Positions 42,654-52,370 of a stretch of DNA of 64,000 bases are shown piece by piece. The notes under the pieces were generated by a model. The model worked only from the letters and a program-made list of their open reading frames with translations, had not been told where the DNA came from and made no database searches. Made by a program: the position numbers and the translations under genes. The stretch's first letter is position 1; every line of letters begins with the position of its first letter. This DNA comes from Nitrospirota bacterium (GTDB taxonomy: Bacteria > Nitrospirota > Nitrospiria > Nitrospirales > UBA8639): assembly GCA_029864405.1 (NCBI GenBank), contig JAOTTP010000003.1, forward strand, positions 1 through 64,000. Reading direction: 5' to 3'.

Positions 42654-43685
42654 TTAGACGAGCTCCGGTGAATGTGATAATTCCAATTGGTCGTGGAGAT
42701 GAAAGAAAAATTGCTCTAAGCCGATTTGCACATTGAGATTTCGTTGTTGCCCTCGCTCGAGTTGGTTGAGTTCCTGGATCAAGGCCAGAAGAGAAGAAGG
42801 GGTGATCTGTTGGGCCAACCGGCGAAGAGCGGTCTCCTGGTCTTGGTACAGCGTGGGAGACAAGGAAGGATCCAGGGTGAGCAACAGCAAGTCCCTGAGC
42901 CCTGCCCAAAACCAATGAATCGCTTCCTGGACTTGATTGGATTTGACCAGCCCTTCACTCATATCCATCACCCGTGAAGCCGACGCGGTGTGTTCCCCGA
43001 ATAACAGAGCCCAGTACTGACGGAGTTTGACCTTCAATTCTGTGGGGTCACAAGACAAGGCTGCACCCAACCGGCCTTCCGCAAATGCCGCGATTAACCG
43101 GGCATCCGAGGCTTCCCTGTCCGTCCGGTCTCTCAGGAATTCATAAATGCTGGCAGAGGGAAGAGGCGCAAATCGCAGCGTAATGCATCGAGAGCGAATC
43201 GTGGCCAAGAGGTGTTCCGGACGGCTGGTGATCAAGAGAAAGAGGCAATGGTCCGGCGGATCCTCCAGTGTCTTGAGCAAGGCATTGGCCGCTTCCGTGG
43301 TCATGGAGTCAGCCTGATCAATGAGGCATATTTTATGAGACCCCAGGAGAGGACGATAAATGACCAGATGTTCGATGTCGCGAATTTGATCGATGGTAAT
43401 TTTTGGATTTTGTTTTTGCGTATCTTCAGGTTGAACCAACAAAAAGTCAGGGTGGGTGGCCTGTGCAATTTGGTGGCATGATCGGCAGAGGCCGCAGGCA
43501 TCAGGCGTTGGCGCGTCCTGTGGTGCCTCACAATGCAGATATTGTGCAAGGGCGATCGCGGTGAGTCGTTTCCCAATGGTCGGTTCTCCGTGAAACAGGT
43601 AGGCATGTCCCAGATGATTGGTGGAGACCGCTGTTTGGAGCCATTTAATGGGTCGTTGATGCCCGACGAGATCTCGAAACGCCAT
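42654..43685 (-). CDS. holB: DNA polymerase III delta-prime subunit
   Basis: 343 aa clamp-loader subunit. AAA+ fold: LVGHQRPIKWLQTAV, Walker A-like GEPTIGKRLTAIALA, zinc module with CGLCRSC and an upstream Cys, sensor region LIDQADSMTTEAANALLKTLEDPP (Walker B with Asp-Gln rather than DEAD/DExx, as usual for delta-prime, which does not hydrolyse ATP), and RSRCITLRFAPLP, which holds the SRC motif of clamp loaders. C-terminal helical collar domain follows. It helps open the beta clamp during replication. The start overlaps tmk by 41 bp and has AAGGGGG upstream, pointing to translational coupling. Confidence 0.95.
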   Translation of the reverse strand: MAFRDLVGHQRPIKWLQTAVSTNHLGHAYLFHGEPTIGKRLTAIALAQYLHCEAPQDAPTPDACGLCRSCHQIAQATHPDFLLVQPEDTQKQNPKITIDQIRDIEHLVIYRPLLGSHKICLIDQADSMTTEAANALLKTLEDPPDHCLFLLITSRPEHLLATIRSRCITLRFAPLPSASIYEFLRDRTDREASDARLIAAFAEGRLGAALSCDPTELKVKLRQYWALLFGEHTASASRVMDMSEGLVKSNQVQEAIHWFWAGLRDLLLLTLDPSLSPTLYQDQETALRRLAQQITPSSLLALIQELNQLERGQQRNLNVQIGLEQFFFHLHDQLELSHSPELV

Positions 43686-44442
43686 GTTGAGGGCCCCCTT
43701 TCGTCTGGACTCGCTTGATGGTGCGGATAGGTTGAAGGGTTGCGTGAGCGAGGCGTGTTGATGGCACCGTCTGAAGGAGGTGTGTCATCGTTGACGCGAT
43801 GCGGGTGATCAGGATATCAGGCGATTGCCTGGCATCCAATTTTTGAATGCGTTGGGGGTGCTGTTTTGCGAGGGCGATGAAGCCTCGACGCACTCGCTGG
43901 TGGAAATCCAAGGATTCCTGATCAAGTCGATTTTGGTGCTTGGCCTGTTGTCGTCTGGCCAACCCCTCTTGGGTCGGGAGATCGAGGAGAAACGTGAGGT
44001 GGGGAGTCAGTCCTTCAGTCGCGAATTGATGGGAAAGGTTCAGGAATGTGATATCACGGTGTCGTCCATATCCCTGGTAGGCCAGAGTTGAATCAAAAAA
44101 CCGGTCACACAGCACAATCATGCCTTTTGCGAGAGCCGGCCGAATCACATGAGCCACATGTTGGGATCGAGCAGCCAGGATCAGGGCTGTTTCACATTCC
44201 GGAGTAATGGTTTCATTGTTGGATTTCGATTTGGAGTGGGAAAGCAGAAGCCGACGAATAGCCTCGGCCAATGGAGTTCCCCCGGGCTCGCGAGTTTCTA
44301 AGACCTGATAGCCTTGAGCACGAAGTGCTCGTGCCAACCGGCGGCATTGCGTGGTTTTCCCGGAACCTTCTGTGCCCTCGAAGGTGATGAATAACCCGGA
44401 AGGCAGGTCCCGTTTTTCCTTTATGTGGGTTCTCGGTTTCAT
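43645..44442 (-). CDS. tmk: Thymidylate kinase with C-terminal extension
   Basis: 265 aa; typical Tmk has about 205-215. P-loop FITFEGTEGSGKTTQ; DR(Y/F) motif in VLCDRFFDSTLAYQGYGR; LETREPGGTPLAEAIR is the conserved second loop with the TREPGG signature. It phosphorylates dTMP to dTDP with ATP. Catalytic LID-type segment RRQQAKHQNRLDQESLDFHQRV is present, so the enzyme is complete by residue about 215; the last 50 residues (THLLQTVPSTRLAHATLQPIRTIKRV...SRRASTTH) are basic, of low complexity and overlap the start of holB, so they may result from loss of an earlier stop. Order tmk-holB is common in bacteria. Confidence 0.95.
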   Translation of the reverse strand: MKPRTHIKEKRDLPSGLFITFEGTEGSGKTTQCRRLARALRAQGYQVLETREPGGTPLAEAIRRLLLSHSKSKSNNETITPECETALILAARSQHVAHVIRPALAKGMIVLCDRFFDSTLAYQGYGRHRDITFLNLSHQFATEGLTPHLTFLLDLPTQEGLARRQQAKHQNRLDQESLDFHQRVRRGFIALAKQHPQRIQKLDARQSPDILITRIASTMTHLLQTVPSTRLAHATLQPIRTIKRVQTKGGPQHGVSRSRRASTTH

Positions 44443-44605
44443 GGGGATTTATTCTGATCGATCCTAGTCTAAGTCATTGAAATTCGCAAGAAAAGTCTTG
44501 CAGGAGTCCAGTCCTGATTGTAAGATACGATAGTATTGCGGTGCCTTCCTTCCTCCCTCGTATTGACCGTGCCTGCTCTGTTGGCAGGTATAAGGCAAAT
44601 TTTTC

Positions 44606-45283
44606 ATGAATACCCTTCGCGCTTCCCTCAAACGCTATTTCTTGACAGGCCTGTTGGTGATTACCCCAATTTGGGGAACGATCCTCATTTTAAAAACCCT
44701 GTTTGTGACTGTGGATAGTATTCTTGGCACGGCATTAGCGGACTTGGTGTTGCCGGATTATTACTTCCCCGGTCTGGGTATATTGGCATTATTGCTGTTG
44801 ATTTTTTCTGCCGGGGTCTTTGCCACAAATTTTTTGGGAAAACGATTGGTCGTCCGGTGGGAAGAATTTTTAGATCGCGTCCCGGTCGTCCGCGGTATTT
44901 ATGCCACATTGAAGTCGATGATGGATATTTTGTCCTTCAAACAACGTGAAAAATATAACAAAGTGGTCATGATTCAATTTCCTAAAGACGGACACTATTG
45001 TTTGTCGTTTGTCACCGGGGAGACTCGAGAAGAAATCCAGAGTCTGGCTCCAGAGCCTCTGGTCCATGTGTTTGTTCCCACGTCCCCGAATCCCACCTCT
45101 GGGTATTTTCTTCTGGTTCCCGAGAGTGAAATTATTCCTGTCGATATGGGAGTCGAGGAAGCCATGAAGCTTATTGTTTCAGGCGGGTTCTATTCTCCGC
45201 CGGAAAAACCCTCTAGCATTGAAATTGCCGAAAAACGGGATAGAATGACTCTCAAGGACTCACCAAAAGTCCAAACCCCATAA
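44606..45283 (+). CDS. DUF502 family inner-membrane protein
   Basis: 225 aa. Opening LKRYFLTGLLVITPIWGTILILKTL is the DUF502 signature, with the first membrane helix. A second helix (GLGILALLLLIFSAGVFATNFLG) is followed by a cytoplasmic or periplasmic beta domain: VRWEEFLDRVPVVRGIYATLKSM, VMIQFPKDGHYCLSFVTGET, VFVPTSPNPTSGYFLLVPESEI and GVEEAMKLIVSGGFYSP, all typical. Family members are widespread in bacteria and plants (COV-like), function unknown. AAGG lies 12 bases before the ATG. It is divergent from tmk and leads into glmU. Confidence 0.93.
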   Translation: MNTLRASLKRYFLTGLLVITPIWGTILILKTLFVTVDSILGTALADLVLPDYYFPGLGILALLLLIFSAGVFATNFLGKRLVVRWEEFLDRVPVVRGIYATLKSMMDILSFKQREKYNKVVMIQFPKDGHYCLSFVTGETREEIQSLAPEPLVHVFVPTSPNPTSGYFLLVPESEIIPVDMGVEEAMKLIVSGGFYSPPEKPSSIEIAEKRDRMTLKDSPKVQTP

Positions 45284-45306
45284 ATGACAGACCTTTGACC
45301 AAAGGC

Positions 45307-46824
45307 ATGACAGGCGTGATGAGTGGTAAAAAAAACACGGCCGCAATGATTCTGGCTGCTGGACAAGGAACCCGGATGAAGTCGGCTTTGCCCAAAGTCT
45401 TGCATCGTGTTGCCGGTCGTCCCATGCTGTGGTATGCCGCCACCTTAGCCAGGCAAGTGGCGACCCGGACTGTCGCCATTGTGGTTGGCCATGGATCGGA
45501 ACAGGTCCAGACTTACCTCGAACAAGAAAAAGCCAATTTTGAACCGTTTGAAGTGGTGATCCAGGAGAAACAATTGGGGACGGGACATGCCGTTCAACAG
45601 GCGTATCCTGTGTGTACCCGGAACGACTCAAGGCAGGCGGACCAATTCTTGATTCTCAATGGAGATACCCCCTTATTAACGCAGGACACCCTGACTTCGA
45701 TGGTTGATTATCATCAATCTGAGGAGGCAAGCCTTACCCTCTTAACGACGGTCATCCCCGAACCCCGTGGATACGGGCGTGTGGTTCGCGGGCCATCAGG
45801 CGAGGTCCGTCGAATCGTCGAGGATCGAGATGCCTCAGCGGAAGAACGCAACATCTCGGAGATTAATGTTGGGACGTATGTCGTGGAAGCCGGCTTTCTT
45901 GGGAAGGCGTTGAGCCAATTGCGCCCGCAAAATGCCCAAGGGGAATATTACATCACCGATATTATTCAAATGGCCGTTCAGCAAGGTCTGAAAGTCGTGG
46001 CATGGGTGACGAATGACTCTTTGGAGACCACTGGGATTAATACGCGGGAGCATCTGGCTGTCGCCGAGAAAGAAATGCGACGACGAATTTGCCGGCGTCT
46101 CATGTTGGCAGGGGTCACCCTGCTGGATCCGGATCGTGTGATCGTTGACGAGGGGGTCGAGGTCGGAAGAGATACCAGTCTGTATCCTGGAGTGATGCTT
46201 GAGGGTCGTACCGTCATTGGGGACAATTGCATTATTCACAGCAATTCGAGGCTGAACAACTCCCTGGTTGGCAATAATGTCGTTATTCAGGATTCATGCG
46301 TGCTTCTGGAAGCCACGGTAGAAGAGGGGGCGGTCATTGGTCCATTTGCGCATTTGCGTCCGGGTAGCCTCATTCATCGAAAAGGAAAAATTGGCAACTT
46401 TGTTGAATTGAAACACACGGAAGTTGGAGAAGGGTCCAAGGTCAATCATTTGAGTTATCTCGGAGATACCGTGATCGGCCGGAATGTGAATGTCGGTGCC
46501 GGGACCATTACGTGTAATTACGATGGATTTGGAAAGGCCCAGACACGGATTGAGGACAATGTGTTTATTGGGAGCGATGTGCAATTAATTGCGCCGGTCA
46601 CGATAGGGGAAGGGGCGTTGATTGCGGCAGGGACCACCGTCACGAAAAATGTTCCGCCAAATGCATTAGGAATTTCTCGAGTGGCGCAAATCAACAAGGA
46701 AGGTGCGGCAGCCAAACGGCGTGAAATTCTGGCTTCCTCAGCTCCAAATGCCAAGGCCAAACAGCAGGGTGACCCTGAGTCGTCACCCCGGCTTAATCCT
46801 CAACGACAAAAAGACTCTGTTTAG
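45307..46824 (+). CDS. glmU: Bifunctional GlcNAc-1-phosphate uridyltransferase / glucosamine-1-phosphate acetyltransferase
   Basis: About 505 aa. The start is unsettled: ATGs at 45307 and 45319 or TTG at 45295, none with a strong ribosome site. N-terminal pyrophosphorylase domain: AAMILAAGQGTRMKSALPKVLH (signature LxxGxGTxMxSxxPKVLH), the QxxQLGTGHA block, LNGDTPLL. C-terminal left-handed beta-helix domain with hexapeptide repeats (VIGDNCIIHSNSRL..., VIGPFAHLRPGS), the acetyltransferase residues in GNFVELKHTEVGEGSKVNHLSYLGDT and GAGTITCNYDG. It makes UDP-GlcNAc for peptidoglycan, lipid A and the surface glycan. The tail past residue 465 is of low complexity. glmS follows after 137 bp. Confidence 0.97.
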   Translation: MTGVMSGKKNTAAMILAAGQGTRMKSALPKVLHRVAGRPMLWYAATLARQVATRTVAIVVGHGSEQVQTYLEQEKANFEPFEVVIQEKQLGTGHAVQQAYPVCTRNDSRQADQFLILNGDTPLLTQDTLTSMVDYHQSEEASLTLLTTVIPEPRGYGRVVRGPSGEVRRIVEDRDASAEERNISEINVGTYVVEAGFLGKALSQLRPQNAQGEYYITDIIQMAVQQGLKVVAWVTNDSLETTGINTREHLAVAEKEMRRRICRRLMLAGVTLLDPDRVIVDEGVEVGRDTSLYPGVMLEGRTVIGDNCIIHSNSRLNNSLVGNNVVIQDSCVLLEATVEEGAVIGPFAHLRPGSLIHRKGKIGNFVELKHTEVGEGSKVNHLSYLGDTVIGRNVNVGAGTITCNYDGFGKAQTRIEDNVFIGSDVQLIAPVTIGEGALIAAGTTVTKNVPPNALGISRVAQINKEGAAAKRREILASSAPNAKAKQQGDPESSPRLNPQRQKDSV

Positions 46825-46961
46825 TGGCCATTCTTGGTGATCGAAGGCAAGCGATGTCTGGCTGGGCTCATGTGTTTCCAGCGTGGCAATCACTGATCGA
46901 TACCATCCCGATCTTCCCAATACATGTTGGAAGAATGATGAGATGTAAGGAGCGTTAAGTT

Positions 46962-48791
46962 ATGTGTGGAATTATTGGATATGTCGGAGGAGAATCAGCG
47001 ACCCCTATTTTAGTGGCCGGGCTACAACGGCTGGAATATCGAGGGTACGACTCCGCAGGGATCGCGATTCAACATAATGGAGAGTTGACGATTCGAAGGA
47101 GCGTGGGCAAGCTCACGAATCTCCAAGCGGTCTTGCAAAACGGGGCCGTCGCCGGAAGGACAGGTATCGGTCATACTCGTTGGGCCACACATGGTCGTCC
47201 CTCTGAACAAAATGCCCATCCTCACCGTTCGGGAGAGATCGTCCTCGTCCATAACGGCATCATTGAAAATTTTCTAGACCTCCGCCATCGATTGGAATTA
47301 GAAGGCTATCGATTCGAGTCTGAAACCGACACGGAGGTCATTGCGCACTTATTATCCTCGCTTACAAAAAAAGGGCATGGGCTTCAAGAGGCGGTCAGGC
47401 TCATTGCTCATGACTTACACGGCAGCTATGCCATCGCCGTGATGTCGTTGGCTGAGCCGGGGCGGATTGTCGTCAGTCGTTCAGGATGTCCCCTGGTCAT
47501 TGGTCAAAATGAAAAAGGAGCCTTTTTGGCCTCTGATGTCACTCCTCTCTTAGCGCATATTCGGGAAGTGGTGTTTCTCGAAGACGGAGATGTGGCCATT
47601 TTAGAAAGCTCCGGTATCACCCTTTTGGATCCGGACGGCAAACCGAAAGATTTTAACCCGGTCACCATTGACTGGGATGCTGAGGCGGCTGAAAAAGGGG
47701 GCTATCCGGATTTCATGTTGAAAGAAATTCACGAACAGCCTCAAGTCATCATGGATACCCTTCGGGGCCGGTTTCAGTATGAAACGGGAGAAGCGGATCT
47801 TCCCGATCTGGCCATGACTGACGAGGAGTTGCTCAACGCCAGGCGAATCTGGATTGTCGCGTGTGGGACGTCCTGGCACTCAGGGCTCGTCGGGAAATAT
47901 TTATTCGAAGAAATGATTCGACGACCCGTTCAGGTGGATATCGGTTCGGAGTTTCGATATCGGGAGCCCATGATTCAAAAAGACGATTTGTTTATTGCTA
48001 TTTCACAATCAGGCGAGACGGCGGATACATTGGCGGCGGCACGGGAAGCCAAACACCGAGGGGCGCGTGTCCTGGCCATTGTGAATGTGGTGGGGAGCAC
48101 TCTGGCTCGCGAAGCCGATGGGGTGATTTACACGAGATGTGGCCCTGAGATTAGCGTGGCCTCCACGAAAGCCTTTACCGGGCAGGTGATTGCCTTATAT
48201 TTATTAGCCTTGCATGTGGGACGGGTTCGTCGCACGTTAAGTGCGGAGGAAGGACGGTGGTGGTTGGATCATTTCCTCCTGCTTCCCGGCCAGGTCGAGC
48301 ATATTCTCAAGCAAGAGGCGGCCATTCAAGCCATTGCCAATCAGTATTATCAAAAACGAAATTTTTTGTATTTGGGTCGGGGCATTAATTATCCCATTGC
48401 GTTGGAAGGTGCCTTGAAACTCAAAGAAATCTCCTATATTCATGCAGAGGGGTATGCGGCGGGAGAGATGAAGCATGGCCCAATCGCGTTGATTGATGAA
48501 GACATGCCCGTGGTCGTGTTATCGCCGAAAGATCGGCTCTATGAAAAGTCTGTCAGCAATTTAATGGAAGTGCGAGCCAGAAGTGCCCCCGTGATTGCGT
48601 TTGTGACCGAAGGGGATCATGGCTTGGATCAGGTTGCCGATCACGTGTTTGCGATCCCTGCTGTCCATCCGCTCTTGACCCCGATTCTGTTTACCGTGGG
48701 GCTGCAACTGTTGGCCTATCATATCGCGGTGTTGCGAGGGGTCGATATTGACCGTCCGAGAAATCTTGCCAAGAGTGTCACGGTTGAGTAG
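46962..48791 (+). CDS. glmS: Glutamine-fructose-6-phosphate aminotransferase (isomerizing)
   Basis: 609 aa, the usual length. AAGGAG ten bases before the ATG. Catalytic Cys right after Met (MCGIIGYVGG); glutaminase domain features RLEYRGYDSAGIAI, GHTRWATHGRPSEQNAHPH and LVHNGIIENFLDLR. Two SIS sugar-isomerase domains follow (WIVACGTSWHSGLVGKYLFE; AISQSGETADTLAAAREAK; YLGRGINYPIALEGALKLKEISYIHAEGYAAGEMKHGPIAL), ending in LAKSVTVE with the conserved lysine. It forms glucosamine-6-phosphate from fructose-6-phosphate and glutamine, feeding GlmU. No glmS ribozyme-like sequence was recognised upstream. Confidence 0.98.
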   Translation: MCGIIGYVGGESATPILVAGLQRLEYRGYDSAGIAIQHNGELTIRRSVGKLTNLQAVLQNGAVAGRTGIGHTRWATHGRPSEQNAHPHRSGEIVLVHNGIIENFLDLRHRLELEGYRFESETDTEVIAHLLSSLTKKGHGLQEAVRLIAHDLHGSYAIAVMSLAEPGRIVVSRSGCPLVIGQNEKGAFLASDVTPLLAHIREVVFLEDGDVAILESSGITLLDPDGKPKDFNPVTIDWDAEAAEKGGYPDFMLKEIHEQPQVIMDTLRGRFQYETGEADLPDLAMTDEELLNARRIWIVACGTSWHSGLVGKYLFEEMIRRPVQVDIGSEFRYREPMIQKDDLFIAISQSGETADTLAAAREAKHRGARVLAIVNVVGSTLAREADGVIYTRCGPEISVASTKAFTGQVIALYLLALHVGRVRRTLSAEEGRWWLDHFLLLPGQVEHILKQEAAIQAIANQYYQKRNFLYLGRGINYPIALEGALKLKEISYIHAEGYAAGEMKHGPIALIDEDMPVVVLSPKDRLYEKSVSNLMEVRARSAPVIAFVTEGDHGLDQVADHVFAIPAVHPLLTPILFTVGLQLLAYHIAVLRGVDIDRPRNLAKSVTVE

Positions 48792-48867
48792 GGAGTCCTT
48801 CCGATATCCCACCAGGGTTTTTCCTGTCTTGTCCCCACGGCTTCTATCAATTGGAGCGTATTGAATC

Positions 48868-49962
48868 ATGGAGACCATGATCGTGACCGGAGGCGCTGGC
48901 TTTATTGGCGCCAATTTCGTTCGGATGGCCCTTCACAAGACCGAGGCACGGATCGTGGTGGTGGACAAGTTGACCTATGCGGGCCATCGAGAAAATCTTG
49001 ATGGATTGTGGGACCATCCTCGTCTAGATTTTATCCAGGCAGATATTGCCGATGCGGAAGAAATGACCAGAGTCATGGATTCATTTTCTCCCCGGTGGTT
49101 GTTGAATTTTGCAGCTGAATCGCATGTGGACCGGTCGATTGACGACCCGTATCCCTTTATTCATACCAATGTCACGGGAACGCTGGTGTTGTTAGACGTG
49201 GTGCGGCGTTTCCTGAAGCACCGTGCTGTGGACCATCAACAGCAGTTTCGGTTCCTGCATGTCTCGACTGATGAAGTGTATGGCACGTTGGGCCCGACCG
49301 GGTTGTTCTCCGAAGACACGCCCTATGCACCCAACTCGCCGTATGCGGCGTCGAAAGCCAGCGCAGATCATTTGGTGCGCGCCTTCTATCACACCTATGG
49401 TCTTCCCACGCTGATGACCAATTGTTCCAATAACTATGGTCCCTATCAATTTCCTGAAAAACTCATTCCATTGATGGTGTTAAATGCGCTAGAAGGCCGA
49501 TCGCTTCCGATTTATGGGAACGGGCAGAATATACGGGACTGGTTGTTTGTTGAAGATCATTGTGAGGGCCTCCTCCTGGTTCTTCTGGAAGGCACGCCTG
49601 GGGAAAAATATAACCTGGGAGGACGGTCGGAGCGATCGAATCTTGATGTCATCGAAGCTCTATGCCGGATTTTGGAAGATGTTGCGCCCAGTGGTTCGAA
49701 TCCTTCCCTCTCTCAACGTGGCATCACACGATATACAGACCTGAAAGTATTTGTGGCTGACCGTCCCGGGCATGATTTTCGTTATGGAATTGATACCACC
49801 AAGGTCCAATCGCAATTGGGATGGAGCCCACGCCACTCTTTTGAGTCTGGCTTGCGGCGGACCATTGAATGGTACGTCGCCAACCGCCAATGGTGTCAGA
49901 CCGTGACGGCGAACTCCTATCAACGGGAACGACTCGGGTTAGCCTCCGTCCCCTCGACATAG
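48868..49962 (+). CDS. rfbB: dTDP-glucose 4,6-dehydratase
   Basis: 364 aa extended SDR. NAD site VTGGAGFIGANFVRMAL; active-site Ser/Thr with HVSTDEVYG; catalytic Tyr-x3-Lys in NSPYAASKASADHLVRAF; sugar-binding NCSNNYGPYQFPEKLIPLM; NGQNIRDWLFVEDHCEGL. All are typical of RfbB/RmlB. It converts dTDP-glucose to dTDP-4-keto-6-deoxyglucose, the second step of dTDP-L-rhamnose synthesis in the cytoplasm. A GGAG stands 11 bases before the ATG. First gene of the rfbBACD block, 76 bp after glmS. Confidence 0.97.
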   Translation: METMIVTGGAGFIGANFVRMALHKTEARIVVVDKLTYAGHRENLDGLWDHPRLDFIQADIADAEEMTRVMDSFSPRWLLNFAAESHVDRSIDDPYPFIHTNVTGTLVLLDVVRRFLKHRAVDHQQQFRFLHVSTDEVYGTLGPTGLFSEDTPYAPNSPYAASKASADHLVRAFYHTYGLPTLMTNCSNNYGPYQFPEKLIPLMVLNALEGRSLPIYGNGQNIRDWLFVEDHCEGLLLVLLEGTPGEKYNLGGRSERSNLDVIEALCRILEDVAPSGSNPSLSQRGITRYTDLKVFVADRPGHDFRYGIDTTKVQSQLGWSPRHSFESGLRRTIEWYVANRQWCQTVTANSYQRERLGLASVPST

Positions 49963-50033
49963 GGGCAGGGACGTTCTGTCGTATGGCAAGGTGACATGAG
50001 CATGATGAAGACATTGGGAGGCAAAGGGGCACG

Positions 50034-50909
50034 ATGAAGGGAATCATCTTAGCGGGCGGATCGGGAACTCGACTTTATCCCTTGACCCACGCGGTCAGCA
50101 AACAACTCATGCCGGTTTTTGATAAACCGATGATCTATTATCCATTGTCGACCCTCATGCTTGCTGGAATCCGCGAAATTCTGGTGATTACGACCCCGCA
50201 TGAGCAGGAAGGGTTTGTCCGGTTGTTAGGAGATGGCAGTCATCTCGGGCTCACGATCCTCTACCAAGTCCAACCACGACCGGAAGGAATCGCCCAAGCC
50301 TTTGTAATTGGGCGTGAGTTTATCGGGCAAGATCGAGTGGCGCTTATTCTTGGTGATAATATTTTTTATGGGCATGGGCTGTCTCGCTATCTTCAAGAAG
50401 CGGCCTCCCAGGCCTCGGGGGCGCAAGTCTTTGCCTATCAGGTTCGGGATCCGGAACGATACGGAGTGGTGACCTTTAATGATCGCGGGCAAGCCACCAG
50501 CCTGGAAGAAAAGCCTGCCCATCCCAAGTCACCCTATGCAGTGACCGGTTTATATTTTTATGACAATCAGGTTGTGGCCATTGCCGATTCTCTCAAGCCT
50601 TCGGCGAGAGGAGAGGTAGAAATCACTGATGTGAATAGAACCTATTTAGAGGCCGGATCTCTGCATGTTCAGGTGCTAGGGCGAGGCATTGCCTGGTTGG
50701 ATACGGGAACTCACGAATCCCTCATGCAAGCGGCCCATTATATTCAAGTGTTACAAGAACGACAGGGGTTAATGGTTTCCTGCCCGGAAGAGATCGCCTA
50801 CAAGATGGGGTACATTCAGGCAGGCGATGTGTTGCGTGTGGCTACGAAAATGAAAGACAACGGGTACGGGCAATACTTGCTGCATTTGGTGAATCAGAGA
50901 CAGTCATAA
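50034..50909 (+). CDS. rfbA: Glucose-1-phosphate thymidylyltransferase
   Basis: 291 aa, the usual length. [17 protein letters not shown] nucleotide loop, [53 protein letters not shown], and [18 protein letters not shown] are all diagnostic of RfbA/RmlA. It joins dTTP and glucose-1-phosphate to dTDP-glucose, the first step of the rhamnose route, and is usually feedback inhibited by dTDP-rhamnose. AAAGGGG lies before the ATG. rfbC starts 6 bases after its stop, so both are co-translated. Confidence 0.98.
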   Translation: MKGIILAGGSGTRLYPLTHAVSKQLMPVFDKPMIYYPLSTLMLAGIREILVITTPHEQEGFVRLLGDGSHLGLTILYQVQPRPEGIAQAFVIGREFIGQDRVALILGDNIFYGHGLSRYLQEAASQASGAQVFAYQVRDPERYGVVTFNDRGQATSLEEKPAHPKSPYAVTGLYFYDNQVVAIADSLKPSARGEVEITDVNRTYLEAGSLHVQVLGRGIAWLDTGTHESLMQAAHYIQVLQERQGLMVSCPEEIAYKMGYIQAGDVLRVATKMKDNGYGQYLLHLVNQRQS

Positions 50910-50915
50910 CCGGTT

Positions 50916-51470
50916 ATGAAATTTCTCCCAACCCAGCTGCCGGGGGTGCTCATAGTCGAGCCTGATGTCTATCGCGATCAACGCGGATGGTTTTTAGAAA
51001 CGTATCATGTTCAAAAGTATCAGGAGGCAGGGATTCTGCTTCCATTTGTGCAGGATAATTGTTCATCGTCAGTCCAAGGAACGCTTCGTGGTCTTCACTT
51101 TCAACTGACTCGCCTTCAAGGGAAGTTAGTTCGCGTGATCCGGGGGGAAATCTTTGACGTCGCGGTCGACATTCGTCAGGGGTCCCCGACTTTTGCCTCG
51201 TGGGTGGGGGTGACCTTATCGGCACAGAATTTCAGACAAATCTATCTTCCTCCGGGTTTTGCCCATGGATTTTGTGTCCTCAGCGAGGTGGCGGAAGTGG
51301 AGTACAAATGTACCGATGTCTATGCGCCTGGTGGTGATGTGACCATTCGATGGGATGACCCACGTATTGGCATTCAATGGCCGATCGAACGTCCACTTCT
51401 CTCCACGAAGGATGCTGCTGGGCAGTTACTCGACGACCTGTGCGACCAACTTCCGGATTATCGGCCATGA
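50916..51470 (+). CDS. rfbC: dTDP-4-dehydrorhamnose 3,5-epimerase
   Basis: 184 aa cupin-fold enzyme. Family marks: GVLIVEPDVYRDQRGWFLETYH, FVQDNCSSSVQGTLRGLHFQ (with the catalytic His in GLHFQ), GEIFDVAVDIRQGSPTFASWVGV, YLPPGFAHGFCVLSEVAEVEYKCTD with the conserved Tyr nearby. It inverts C3 and C5 of dTDP-4-keto-6-deoxyglucose. It overlaps the next gene in ATGA, so the two are translationally coupled. Confidence 0.97.
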   Translation: MKFLPTQLPGVLIVEPDVYRDQRGWFLETYHVQKYQEAGILLPFVQDNCSSSVQGTLRGLHFQLTRLQGKLVRVIRGEIFDVAVDIRQGSPTFASWVGVTLSAQNFRQIYLPPGFAHGFCVLSEVAEVEYKCTDVYAPGGDVTIRWDDPRIGIQWPIERPLLSTKDAAGQLLDDLCDQLPDYRP

Positions 51471-52303
51471 GGCAGAATCGAATTTTAATCACAGGGGCTC
51501 AAGGGCAATTAGGCCAGGCGCTACAACGGCAATATGCCGACCACGAGGTCACGGCCTGGGACCTCCAGGATCTGGATATCACTCAGTTTGATGAGGTCAA
51601 GAAAGCTCTTGATCAGCTACGACCACACATCGTGATCAATGCGGCAGCTTTTACGCAGGTAGATGAGGCGGAAGTCAAGCAGGATGCCGCATACCGGGGC
51701 AATGCCCTGGGCCCGAAGAATCTTGCCGTGGTGACGAATAATATGGGAATGACTCTTATCCATTTTTCCACCGATTATGTGTTTGATGGTCGGCAGAATC
51801 GGCCGTATCATGAATTCGATCGCACGAATCCGTTAGGTGTCTATGGACACAGTAAGTTAGCCGGTGAAGAGGCGGTGCGGGTCGCGAATCCCCGGCATTT
51901 TATTGTCAGGACGGCTTGGCTCTATCACACCGTTGGAAAGAACTTTGCCAATACGATTTGTCGAATGGCTGGACGAGAGGTGGTTAAAGTCGTGAGCGAC
52001 CAGTATGGGTCACCCACCTTTGCCCCTCATCTCGCTCAGGCGGTATTCCAGTTAGGCGAGACCGATGCGTTTGGAACCTATCACATAGCCGGTACCGGCG
52101 GAACCAGTTGGTACGAATTGACCCAAGCGCTCTATCAGGCGTTGGGCATTCAGACAGCGGTTGTGCCCATCCCCACCGCTCAATTTCCTCGCCCGGCCAG
52201 ACGGCCCGCTTATGCCGTGCTCACGTCTGTACAAGATCCCTTGATTCAATTGCCATCCTGGGAAGAAGGCGTACGTGATTTTGCCAGTCAGTGGAAAGGC
52301 TAG
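51467..52303 (+). CDS. rfbD: dTDP-4-dehydrorhamnose reductase
   Basis: 278 aa from the ATG at 51467, which overlaps the rfbC stop (ATGA); the track start at 51377 lies in rfbC in another frame. SDR features: ILITGAQGQLGQALQ for NADPH, VINAAAFTQVDEAEV, IHFSTDYVFDG, catalytic VYGHSKLAGEEAV (Tyr-x3-Lys) and FIVRTAWLYHTVGKNF. It performs the final reduction to dTDP-L-rhamnose, the donor for rhamnosyltransferases such as the GT2 at 32875. Confidence 0.97.
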   Translation: MRQNRILITGAQGQLGQALQRQYADHEVTAWDLQDLDITQFDEVKKALDQLRPHIVINAAAFTQVDEAEVKQDAAYRGNALGPKNLAVVTNNMGMTLIHFSTDYVFDGRQNRPYHEFDRTNPLGVYGHSKLAGEEAVRVANPRHFIVRTAWLYHTVGKNFANTICRMAGREVVKVVSDQYGSPTFAPHLAQAVFQLGETDAFGTYHIAGTGGTSWYELTQALYQALGIQTAVVPIPTAQFPRPARRPAYAVLTSVQDPLIQLPSWEEGVRDFASQWKG

Positions 52304-52370
52304 GGGTCGTCCTCTGTTCTGTGAATCATCTTCTGTGGATCATCAGGTGAAAGAAAGGTATTCATAAACG

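Noticed and set aside
42568-42915. N-terminal extension of MetG in the ORF track
   Set aside because: It overlaps holB and the standard MetG start is at 42567 with a ribosome site.
46825-46961. glmS ribozyme before glmS
   Set aside because: The 137-bp gap shows none of the ribozyme's conserved core that I can recognise; these ribozymes are mostly known from Gram-positive bacteria.
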